The translations under genes and the position numbers were made by a program. The notes beneath the pieces are model-generated. The model was not told where the DNA came from. It was given only the letters and a program-made list of their open reading frames with translations, and searched no databases. A DNA stretch of 64,000 bases from an uncultured Bacteroidales bacterium (lineage in GTDB: Bacteria > Bacteroidota > Bacteroidia > Bacteroidales > P3): positions 1-64,000 of the forward strand of contig ONDE01000012.1 of NCBI GenBank assembly GCA_900316515.1. Direction: 5' to 3'. This document shows positions 34,949 to 42,900 of the stretch, in pieces (within the stretch, counting starts at the first letter, position 1; every line of letters begins with the position of its first letter).

Positions 34949-36964
34949 TTATCTATTCTTTTTTTTCTCAATCTTTAGCAGAGCCACCTCGGCAGCCAAT
35001 GCAGCCAGTGCCAGCACAAGACACAGACTCCATAAGCGGCGGCCGCCGTCGCGTTCGCGCAACACGTCGCCAAGAGGCTTGTCGCTGTTCTTAATCATCG
35101 AATATCCAGTCTTGCCGTCAATGGCCTTAGCCACATCGTCGCGACTGAGGAAGTCCATTATCGATTCGCGGCGTGGGAAATTGAATGCCAAATGCTCATC
35201 GGCAAGCTTATATATGCCTGCCGCATCCATGTCGCCATGAGGCACAAGCATCTGGCGATTGCCCACTTTGCGAATGTCGGGGATGACGCTGCTGCTGTCG
35301 GGAGCTACAAATTCAGGCGGTCTAACGCCTAGGTCATACATGCCCTGCAATGCTATCGGATCGGCACCACCCAGCGTGTTACTTACTGGCGGCAAAGGCC
35401 GACTATAAAGAGCCATATTGTAAATTGTCGGCACAAAAAGGGCCTGTCCAACGAAATCAGTCCATTCCGCCCGTAGAGGTGTGCTGGCAATATATACACG
35501 ACCTTGTCCATAGGGTGTGACGGAGAGGAGATCGGTGCCGTCGGCAAGCGTTATCACCGACTGTTTAACCACCTGCCCGCCCATGGCATGATGCCCCTGC
35601 ACGGTAGGCAGTTCCATATCCTCGTCCCGGCCACCGAACACCTCGCGGTAGAGAGCATTGTCATAGTCAACGGTATTGGCACGCGTGGGGCGCTTCACCC
35701 AGCGTAGGAACTGAGGGGCATTCATGGAGGCGAGCATCGCCCCCACTCCTTGTCCGGCATTCTCAGCCGCAGGAACAACCAGCAGGCTGCCACCATCGTT
35801 GACCCATGCAGCCAACTGCTGCGCCTCGCCGGAAGCGAGGGTCTTTGTCTCGTTGAGAACAACAAAGTCGATGCCAGCCAACGACGCCGGCACACGAGAC
35901 ATATTGCTGTAATGCACTACCGTGTCGCCACCGAAAAGTTTCCTCAGATTCTCATTGGCGGCAGAACCGTCAATTTCTATCATATTGATGGCATTGCCTG
36001 CAAGGAGCGCGAAATTGTAGCTATCGTCAAAGGTCACTGGATAGTCATCAATCTCAACCTTGCCGTCAACCCAGCCCGCACGCTCAATACTGAAAACCAA
36101 TGTCACTGAGGCACTGCCACCACTGGCGACGTCGACTGTGGCGAGGGCTCGCTCACGGCCATCGGCGTACAATTTTACCGGCACCTTCTCGGCATCGCGA
36201 CTGCCGCTGTTACGCACCGTAACCTTGGCAGCGACACGTCCTCCGACAAAGTATGCCGGGGCGTCAAGAAGCACCGTGTCGATATATATATTGTCGGCAC
36301 CGACACCTTCCAGTGGCACCAGCGTAACCAGGGCCATACTATCAGCGGGTAACATATCAAGGTCGCTGCCGCTGCGCTGGAAATCGCTTATCACATAGGC
36401 GTGGCGGTTGGCGGCACCGCTCTGCCGCATGAAGTCGAGCTGGCGACGCACAACGTCGCTCAGCAAAGGCGACGCAGGCGAATGCTGCAAGGTCTCTAGT
36501 GCATCGGCCAGCTCTTCGCGCGATAGCCAACGCTGGCTGCTACCAGCCAGGTCGGCGGTGAGTAGTTGGAAGCGGTCGCCAATACCGTAGGATGCCGCCA
36601 CCTCGCCGGCCTTGCGACAGGCAGCGGCAAGTTGGCTGCCGTCGGTGGTGGCACTCTCCATACTGTAGCTGTTGTCCACATAGATACTCACCACAGTCTG
36701 ACCACTCTTTATGGCCGACTTGCCATCGGTGACAACAGGCTGCGCAAAAGCAAGCACCAAAAACACAATGGCCAATATGCGCATCGCCAAAACCAACCAT
36801 CGGCGCAGGTCGTTGCGACGGCGGCTCTCGGTGTGCAGTTCCATCAGTCGGTCGACATTGCTGAAATAAACCTTCTTATAGCGACGGAAATTAAACAGAT
36901 GCACTGCTATAGGGATGGCCACGGCCAGCAGCCCCCATAGGAAAAGCGGATTAGTGAATATCAC
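34949..36964 (-). CDS. BatA-like membrane protein with VWA domain
   Basis: The 671-residue protein starts with the double-helix N-terminal domain typical of BatA-like proteins (FTNPLFLWGLLAVAIPIAVHLFNFRR and WLVLAMRILAIVFLVLAFAQP). A von Willebrand A-type domain follows, with the metal-site motif DNSYSME. A glutamine amidotransferase-like segment lies in the middle (FVVLNETKTLASGEAQQLAAWVNDGG), and a helix ends the protein (LVLALAALAAEVALLKI). The start is a GTG at 36964, 3 nt after AGGAGGTGA, and it overlaps the nth gene. Such proteins often sit with DUF4159 proteins in other bacteria; here the DUF4159 gene is 2 kb away on the opposite strand. Role unknown, probably envelope-related. Confidence 0.8.
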   Translation of the reverse strand: MIFTNPLFLWGLLAVAIPIAVHLFNFRRYKKVYFSNVDRLMELHTESRRRNDLRRWLVLAMRILAIVFLVLAFAQPVVTDGKSAIKSGQTVVSIYVDNSYSMESATTDGSQLAAACRKAGEVAASYGIGDRFQLLTADLAGSSQRWLSREELADALETLQHSPASPLLSDVVRRQLDFMRQSGAANRHAYVISDFQRSGSDLDMLPADSMALVTLVPLEGVGADNIYIDTVLLDAPAYFVGGRVAAKVTVRNSGSRDAEKVPVKLYADGRERALATVDVASGGSASVTLVFSIERAGWVDGKVEIDDYPVTFDDSYNFALLAGNAINMIEIDGSAANENLRKLFGGDTVVHYSNMSRVPASLAGIDFVVLNETKTLASGEAQQLAAWVNDGGSLLVVPAAENAGQGVGAMLASMNAPQFLRWVKRPTRANTVDYDNALYREVFGGRDEDMELPTVQGHHAMGGQVVKQSVITLADGTDLLSVTPYGQGRVYIASTPLRAEWTDFVGQALFVPTIYNMALYSRPLPPVSNTLGGADPIALQGMYDLGVRPPEFVAPDSSSVIPDIRKVGNRQMLVPHGDMDAAGIYKLADEHLAFNFPRRESIMDFLSRDDVAKAIDGKTGYSMIKNSDKPLGDVLRERDGGRRLWSLCLVLALAALAAEVALLKIEKKKNR

Positions 36965-37601
36965 GGTTCACCTCCTTTCTGTAACGACACACTTCCGTTA
37001 ACCCACATTTCTCGCAGTGCGGCCTGCGGGCCTGGCAGACATAACGTCCGTGCAGTATCAGCCAGTGGTGTGCCTTGGGCAACAACTCAGGAGCTATATG
37101 TTTCACCAGTTCACGCTCGGTTTGCAGGGGAGTCTTGCTGTTCACGGTGAGCCCTATACGGTTGGCAACGCGGAACACGTGCGTGTCCACAGGCATGGCA
37201 GGCTGGTCGAATACCACCGCAGCAACCACGTTGGCGGTCTTGCGGCCAACACCAGGCAGACGTTGCAACTGATCTATGTCCGACGGCACCACCCCGCCAT
37301 ATTCTTCGACAAGCATCTTCGCAAGCCCCACCAGATGGCTGCTCTTGTTGTGCGGATATGAGACCGAATGTATGTAGTCGAATATCTGGTCCTCGGAAGC
37401 TTTAGCCATCCGCTCGGCAGTGGGATAGGCTGCGAAAAGGGCCGGCGTGACCATATTCACACGTTTGTCGGTACATTGCGCCGAAAGCACCACAGCCACC
37501 AGCAACTGGAATGGCGACCCATAGTGCAGCTCGGTCTCTGCCACGGGCATGGCCTGCTCGAAGTATTCAATGACACACTTGTATAGCTCTGCTTTCTTCA
37601 T
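36951..37601 (-). CDS. nth: Endonuclease III
   Basis: The DNA glycosylase/AP lyase removes oxidised pyrimidines. The helix-hairpin-helix LQRLPGVGRKTANVVAAVVF carries the catalytic Lys, PVDTHVFRVANRIGL carries the catalytic Asp, and the C-terminal CQARRPHCEKCGLTEVC gives the C-x6-C-x2-C-x5-C iron-sulfur site. I take the ATG at 37601 (MKKAELYKC; 216 residues), which overlaps the stop of the upstream gene as ATGA; a longer frame of 27 extra codons has no family support. Confidence 0.95.
   Translation of the reverse strand: MKKAELYKCVIEYFEQAMPVAETELHYGSPFQLLVAVVLSAQCTDKRVNMVTPALFAAYPTAERMAKASEDQIFDYIHSVSYPHNKSSHLVGLAKMLVEEYGGVVPSDIDQLQRLPGVGRKTANVVAAVVFDQPAMPVDTHVFRVANRIGLTVNSKTPLQTERELVKHIAPELLPKAHHWLILHGRYVCQARRPHCEKCGLTEVCRYRKEVNRDIH
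36968..36976 (-). promoter_or_regulatory. Strong Shine-Dalgarno site fixing the GTG start of the BatA-like gene
   Basis: AGGAGGTGA on the minus strand ends 3 nt before GTG 36964, inside the 3' end of nth. Such a full match is unusual in this window, where most genes lack a clear SD. Confidence 0.75.
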
Positions 37602-38665
37602 GGCACAAGTTCCAACGATGTAAGCACAGGGTAATGATCCGATATTTCTGTCTTGATGCGACGGTAACTCAAGGTCTGCCATCCTTCACTATGGAACACC
37701 ATGTCGATGCGGAATCGCGGGAAGCCACCGTTGTAGGTGTTGCTATAGCCCATTCCCTTCTCGCAGAAGCAATCCTTCATCTGCTTGGCTATCTGGGTAT
37801 AGAGCCACGAATTGGGAATATCGTTCAGGTCGCCGGCAAGGAGCATGGGCATGGTGCTGGCCTCAACCACAGGCTTTATACGCTCGTTCCATTCCTCTTC
37901 GTGGCACAGTATAGTCTCTTTCACCTTATCCAGCGTATGCCCGTCGCCACGACTCATATCTCCATGACTCACGCGCTCTATCTCATCAAGGTCGGCAGCA
38001 TCGAAACGGTAGCTGTCCATGTGGATGGCACATATACGGAACCTGCGACCATCGAGCATCATCTCGGCAAGCAGTTTTTCTCCGTCGATTCGATTCACAT
38101 AGGTTATCGGCATCCGCGAGAATATCACAGTACCGTAGGGCAATCCGGTCTTGGCTGTATGCGAGCCGTAGTAGTGGTTGTAACCCATAAGCACCAGACT
38201 GTCGGTAATACGCACGGTCTTGGGAGCAGCATATTCCTGCAGGCATAGCACGTCGGGGTTGTATTGGCGCACCATACCAATGAAATCAATGGCATTGCTG
38301 TCAGTTGATGTCGGCTGTTGCTGCGCCCCACGAAAAAGACGCACATTATAGCTCATCACCTTCACCATCGCCGGATGCTCGTCGGCCGACGGTATCTTGG
38401 AGGTCCCTCCAATCTGGAAGAAAAGCGGTATCAGCATGTAGCGGGCTGCTATGGCTGCCACCGACAGCAGGCACTGCCATCGGCCCATCAGCATCCAAAT
38501 GACAGCCATCAATACATTTAGTCCAAGCATTGGCAGATAGCCATAGGCCAACAGACCTGGCAGCACAGTTACCGACGGTGCCACATGACCTCCAATGGTC
38601 GTCAGGAGCAGCCCTACAATCAATATCAAATTGATTACCAGCAGTATTTTGCGGACAATCTTCAT
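37598..38665 (-). CDS. Endonuclease/exonuclease/phosphatase family membrane-anchored protein
   Basis: From the ATG at 38665 (MKIVRKILLVINLILIVGLL), 355 residues. Three hydrophobic segments lie in the first ~85 residues (ILLVINLILIVGLLLTTIGG, GYLPMLGLNVLMAVIWMLMG, LLSVAAIAARYMLIPLFF). A DNase I-like catalytic domain follows, with KVMSYNVRLF, CLQEYA, GDLNDIPNS and SDHYPVLTSL. The active site probably faces the periplasm. The substrate (nucleic acid or phospholipid/phosphosugar) is not clear. It is transcribed from a promoter at 38679-38686 and is coupled to nth by a 4-bp overlap. Confidence 0.88.
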   Translation of the reverse strand: MKIVRKILLVINLILIVGLLLTTIGGHVAPSVTVLPGLLAYGYLPMLGLNVLMAVIWMLMGRWQCLLSVAAIAARYMLIPLFFQIGGTSKIPSADEHPAMVKVMSYNVRLFRGAQQQPTSTDSNAIDFIGMVRQYNPDVLCLQEYAAPKTVRITDSLVLMGYNHYYGSHTAKTGLPYGTVIFSRMPITYVNRIDGEKLLAEMMLDGRRFRICAIHMDSYRFDAADLDEIERVSHGDMSRGDGHTLDKVKETILCHEEEWNERIKPVVEASTMPMLLAGDLNDIPNSWLYTQIAKQMKDCFCEKGMGYSNTYNGGFPRFRIDMVFHSEGWQTLSYRRIKTEISDHYPVLTSLELVP

Positions 38666-38678
38666 ATCATCAAAGATG

Positions 38679-38686
38679 CAAAGATA
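38679..38686 (-). promoter_or_regulatory. -7 box for the phosphatase-family/nth unit
   Basis: TATCTTTG on the minus strand, 13 nt before the ATG at 38665. No TTTG is seen at the usual distance. It is one of two divergent boxes in a 70-bp gap. Confidence 0.65.
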
Positions 38687-38717
38687 ATATTTTTTTCTCA
38701 TATATATAAATTATTCG

Positions 38718-38725
38718 TATCTTTG
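38718..38725 (+). promoter_or_regulatory. -7 box for aroE
   Basis: TATCTTTG, 10 nt before the aroE ATG at 38736, with no clear -33 TTTG. The predicted leader is very short. Confidence 0.65.
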
Positions 38726-38735
38726 CATTTCCAAT

Positions 38736-39530
38736 ATGAAACACTACGCTCTCATCGGCAACCCTTTGGGCCACTCTTGGTCCCAGCGCCTCTTTGAGGA
38801 GGCGGTGCCGCATGACATGGCAGACTATCGGCTCTGCGAGATGACATCGCTCGACGGCCTACGACAATGGGTCTCCGACAATGATATCAGCGGATTCAAC
38901 GTCACCCTACCCTACAAGGAAGCCATCCTCCCCTACCTCGACACCCTAACGTCCGAAGCCAAGGAAATCGGTGCAGTCAATTGTGTAAAGGTTATGGACG
39001 GCAAACTTATAGGCTACAACACAGACGCCCCCGCCTTCCGCCACACCCTCGAAGACACACTCTCCACTCTCCACTCTCCACTCTCCACTCTCCACTCAGC
39101 ATTCATCCTCGGCACCGGCGGTGCTGCCCGCGCCGTGGCATACGCCCTCGACCAAATGGGGATAAACTACACATTTGTCAGCCGACACCTGGAACAGCAC
39201 CCCAACTCCATCGGCTATAACCAAATCATTCAAACAATCAAGCAATCAAGCAATCAAGCAATCCTACTCGTCAACGCCACCCCCGTCGGCACCTGGCCCA
39301 ACGTCGACGCCACACCATTAGACTTCACTCTCGCATTTACGAATTCACACATTCACACATTAATACTTTACGACCTGATTTACAACCCATCCCCCACCCT
39401 GCTCATGCGTCAGGCTGCCGCCAAGGGGGCAAAAGTAGTCGATGGAATCGCCATGTTGCGCCTACAGGCCAAACTAAGCCGCGACATTTTATTTGCAGAC
39501 AACACGGAATATCAGCCTATTGCAAAATAA
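38736..39530 (+). CDS. aroE: Shikimate dehydrogenase
   Basis: The 264-residue enzyme reduces 3-dehydroshikimate to shikimate in aromatic amino acid synthesis. Substrate-binding parts are ALIGNPLGHSWSQ (5-17) and NVTLPYKEAIL with Lys61; Asp97 is in GYNTDAPAF. The nucleotide loop is ILGTGGAARAV (124-134), and NATPVGTWP fits the family. Two stretches look foreign and are coded by tandem DNA repeats: LSTLHSPLSTLHS (109-121; heptamer TCCACTC x5), just before the nucleotide loop, and IQTIKQSSNQAI (165-176; CAATCAAG x3). Both fall in loops, and the rest of the enzyme looks intact. It has its own promoter box and is followed by tRNA-Leu genes. Confidence 0.94.
   Translation: MKHYALIGNPLGHSWSQRLFEEAVPHDMADYRLCEMTSLDGLRQWVSDNDISGFNVTLPYKEAILPYLDTLTSEAKEIGAVNCVKVMDGKLIGYNTDAPAFRHTLEDTLSTLHSPLSTLHSAFILGTGGAARAVAYALDQMGINYTFVSRHLEQHPNSIGYNQIIQTIKQSSNQAILLVNATPVGTWPNVDATPLDFTLAFTNSHIHTLILYDLIYNPSPTLLMRQAAAKGAKVVDGIAMLRLQAKLSRDILFADNTEYQPIAK
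39063..39097 (+). repeat. Heptamer TCCACTC x5 inside aroE
   Basis: Five perfect tandem copies. Because 7 is not a multiple of 3, gain or loss of one copy would shift the aroE frame. Confidence 0.92.
39231..39263 (+). repeat. CAATCAAG octamer repeat inside aroE
   Basis: CAAACAATCAAG followed by two further CAATCAAG units and CAATC. It codes for QTIKQSSNQAI in the same frame as the copies in the sugar transporter and rsmE. Confidence 0.9.
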
Positions 39531-39543
39531 TTGCAAAAATAAT

Positions 39544-39574
39544 TTTGCCATATCGGAAATTGTTTGTACTTTTG
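39544..39574 (+). promoter_or_regulatory. Promoter of the tRNA-Leu pair
   Basis: TTTG (39544-39547), 19-nt spacer, TACTTTTG (39567-39574). The surrounding AAATAATTTTGCCA and GGAAA words match the tRNA-Cys promoter. Confidence 0.85.
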
Positions 39575-39610
39575 CACCCGCTTTCGAAAGATGAGAGCAT
39601 TGAATTTTGA

Positions 39611-39650
39611 CTGCTGAATTTCAATTTTCAACTTTCAATTTTCAATTTTA
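39611..39650 (+). repeat. AT-rich TTTCAATTT/TTCAACTT repeat in the tRNA-Leu leader
   Basis: Four to five copies of TTTCAA-type words, 8-10 bp apart, lie between promoter and tRNA. No function is evident. Confidence 0.7.
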
Positions 39651-39652
39651 AT

Positions 39653-39735
39653 GCCCAGGTGGTGGAATTGGTAGACACGCTACTTTGAGGGGGTAGTCGC
39701 CATAGGCGGTGCAAGTTCAAGTCTTGTCCTGGGCA
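39653..39735 (+). tRNA. tRNA-Leu (anticodon GAG)
   Basis: Acceptor GCCCAGG/CCTGGGC, anticodon stem CTACT/GGTAG around TTGAGGG (anticodon GAG), a long variable arm (class II), T arm GCAAG-TTCAAGT-CTTGT and discriminator A. CCA is not encoded. Confidence 0.95.
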
Positions 39736-39770
39736 CAAAAAACCTGAAACAACAAACAAACAATCCGAGA

Positions 39771-39852
39771 GCCCGGATGGCGGAATTGGTAGACGCGCAC
39801 GTTTCAGGTGCGTGTATCGCAAGATGTGCAGGTTCAAGTCCTGTTCCGGGCA
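39771..39852 (+). tRNA. tRNA-Leu (anticodon CAG)
   Basis: Acceptor GCCCGGA/TCCGGGC, anticodon stem CACGT/GCGTG around TTCAGGT (anticodon CAG), variable arm present, T arm GCAGG-TTCAAGT-CCTGT, discriminator A, no encoded CCA. It is 35 bp after the first tRNA-Leu. Its last 22 nt (with one base beyond) are repeated in inverted form at 39885-39906. Confidence 0.95.
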
Positions 39853-39906
39853 CTAAAGAGAAGACCTTACGAGGTCTTTTTTTTGTGCCCGGAACAGGAC
39901 TTGAAC
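39832..39906. repeat. 22-bp perfect inverted repeat made from the tRNA-Leu 3' end
   Basis: Arm 1 (39832-39853) is the T arm and acceptor 3' side of tRNA-Leu(CAG). Arm 2 (39885-39906) is its exact reverse complement. The 31-bp interior holds the tRNA terminator hairpin. Confidence 0.92.
39861..39884 (+). terminator. Intrinsic terminator of the tRNA-Leu pair
   Basis: AAGACCT-TACG-AGGTCTT (7-bp stem) then a T-run, 8 nt past the tRNA. Confidence 0.88.
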
Positions 39907-39915
39907 AAGAAACTG

Positions 39916-39953
39916 AAAAGAGAAGACCGGCATGTTTGCCGGTCTTCTCTTTT
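39916..39953. terminator. Bidirectional terminator between tRNA-Leu and the 1512-residue gene
   Basis: A 17-bp perfect stem with loop TGTT has A-runs and T-runs on both sides, so it works in both directions. It begins 8 nt past the stop of the convergent minus-strand gene. Confidence 0.9.
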
Positions 39954-39960
39954 TTTGTCA

Positions 39961-42900
39961 TCAATCGTTGTCGTTGTATAGTGTTCGGCTGAACCATTGC
40001 AGCCAGTTGGGTACCTCGCCGCTGTTGTTGCCCACAAAGTAGCGGAAGGTGCCCATGCCCTCTTTTTCAATCTTGCGCTGATCAAGAGGTATTGCTTTGA
40101 TGCGATCGAGCCACGCGCCATCCGAGCCATAGACGGTAAGTTCTTGACTGACGACATCGTATTTGAAGAAGTACCAATGATCCTTGGCCGCTTCGACATA
40201 GAAGGTCATTATCTGGGTGTTGCCACGCTTGGATATCTGGGCCTTGAGGCGCATCTCCAAGCCGACAGGCTTGTCACCGACGGCAACAAGGGTAACCTTG
40301 CCGTCATAGTAAAGTCCCACCGCCGGGTGGTGCTGCCAGCGAACATGGTCGAAAAGCAGCATGCTCTGCATAGGAGCAGGTATCTCGGCCAGCTTGCCTG
40401 TAGTGCTGTACATGGCATATACACCGGCGCCCTTGTCGGCTCCGAGGTGATACATCATTGCATGGCGAAGTTCGGGATTAGTGTTACCCATGGCGAAACT
40501 TAGACGCAGGTCATTCTTAATATTATTGTACAAGGCCTCGACGACATCCTTGGCTATCGGGAAAGTCATTCCGAAAACAGTGGCGAGGTGGTCTTCCTTG
40601 TCATCCTGGATTCCGACACTGGCGGTACCATACGCGTAGAAGGAAGCCTGCGACTTACGTAGCGTGAGGTTCACCAAACCCTCGCCCTCGACGTTGCAGT
40701 CGGTAGTGTTCATGGCCAGATAGGGCTCCACAATGATGTCGGGGTCGGAGACCTTCGTCTCGGAGGCAATCATATACTGCTTGCGGTCGCCTAAGTATGT
40801 GAGCACACCGTGTGCCGAGAGTAGTTCGTTGCCCTCGACCTTGTCGGCAGTGAGGAAGGCCGGCTGCATCTTGAGGGTATGGCGTTCGAGCAGTATCGAT
40901 GTGGCGATGCGCCGTCCATGCCAGTCGGTGGCCGCCTCTGGAACAGCCACATGGACATGCTCGGGATCGGTATAGCCCTTGTAGGCAAGCAGGCCAAGCT
41001 GTTCTTTTGGAATGCACGGTTGCAACAGACGTACGCCACCTTCAAACCACAAGAATGCATGGTCGCCCTCGGCACGCACCTTGCCAGCAAAGCCGAAGGC
41101 CGAACTGATAGTGAATGAGGCGCTGTCGCTGATGTTACCACTGGCTACCGTGACACCGCGACCATTGACGGCAATGTCGTTAAGGAACAGACGCTGCGTC
41201 TTCTCGGTGTCATTGTGGTAGTCGATATAGCCTTTGCCTGTATACTTCTCGGCACTGGCAACCATCACGTCGGCACCAGTGATATAATGCCATGCACTAT
41301 CGCGGTTGAAGATAATCTTTGCATTGGCCAGCACACCCATCTTGCCACCGTTGTGGACATGCAGACTGTCGGATGCGGGAGCAATGGCGGCATCGGCCAC
41401 GTTGATGACGAATACTCCCTGGCTGGAGAGTTCGCCACGCTCGTAGTCGTAGGTCGACAGCAGGGCGTTATAGCTGAGCTGCTTGGCCTCGGGAGCAGTG
41501 CTAACGAAGCGTACACCGGGCAGGTCGCCACGTTTCTGCAGCCTCATGCGGATATCCATGGCGTCCATACCCTCCGAGGTGGGACGGGTGGAGTTGACAA
41601 TATCAAGCACCTTGCGGTCCATATTCCACTCGAACTGGTCGGCATAGGCCTCTTGCTTGACGAGCTGAAGCTCGGTACGAGCCGGACCGTCGGGCATCTT
41701 CAGTTCGGCCACACGCTTGTCGTAGTCAACATGTGAGCGCACATGCTTGGCCGTGAAGGCTACAGCGTTACGCTTGGCACTTTGCAGCGTGAAGTCGCTT
41801 ACCTCGGCATTCATCTCCATAGCCAGCAGATCGAAGCGCGGACTCACCAGCGTACCCTCCTTGACGGTAGCGGTACCCGCTGCCGTGGCGCCCTTGGGCA
41901 TGATGTCAATGCGACCACGGAACTGTGCGTCATCGTGATACATACGGAACGGGCGACCTTTGGCGGTTGTGGCCACGGCCATTGAGTCGGCATACGGATA
42001 CCAACGTTCCGTGAGTTTGCCACCGCGGATATCGGGGAAACCTTGCTCCTCGCGCACAAAGAAGGTGTCGGTTGTGGCCGACATAGAATCGAGCAGGAAG
42101 AGGTAGTTCTTCGAGCGTGTGGTGGAAGTAAGGTAGCTAAGGTCTCCGGAGCCTTTAAGACCGTAGTGGTCAAGTGTTATCGTATTGTTGTATGTGCCCT
42201 TGCCTCCATAGGCCGGGTAACCACCGGCAGGAGTCTCTACCTTGAAGCCTAGGTAGTAGTCGTGCTGCACGCTGAGGGGATAGGTTATATCAGGGAAGAT
42301 GCCGCCAGAGGTGAGAACCCCGTTGAACTGCAGTTCGTCGGTAACAAAGTCCACCAGGCTATTGATGGTAAAGGGGTGCAGCGTATAATAGAAGCGGTCA
42401 CGCACATACTTGCCGCCGCAGATATCGCGTTTGTCGTAGTAGACATAACTGTTCTCGCGGCTCTCGAATATCGGGTACTCTTTGTTCTTGGTCAGGCCAC
42501 TGTGGTTATCGGGCTTGTCAACACGCAAGCCACCAACCAGGCCGTAGAGTGGTGTCATCACCATGTGGTCTGTATCGGGATTGTCGAACTCTGGCACATA
42601 GAAGAACATCGAGTCTACCCTAGGCAATTCGAAACTGAATTGCTCATAGCTGAAGTCGGCGTCGCTGACAAACATGATGAAACGGCCCACATCGATTCGG
42701 CCCGTGAAGCCTATGGCGCGGTTCTTGCCCACAGTGATATTGCCACCGCGAGGATATACAACCACACGCTGGCTGTCGCTCACTACAAACTGTTTCACAC
42801 CACGCAGCTTCAGCATGTAGTCGTCCAGACTCATACGGGCATTGTAGCCTTTGGCGGTACTTTCTAGCGATATGGCATCATAGTCAAAGCCCTTGGCCTT

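Noticed and set aside
34930..34950. Hairpin GCCCC-TAC-GGGGC followed by TTTGTTTT
   Set aside because: It would act on the plus strand, where no gene ends; the minus-strand genes run through it. Left as chance or a repetitive palindrome.
39680..39997. Minus-strand open frame with VPGTGLEPA-like peptide across both tRNA-Leu genes
   Set aside because: It is the antisense of tRNA sequence, a well-known false gene; the tRNA folds are complete.
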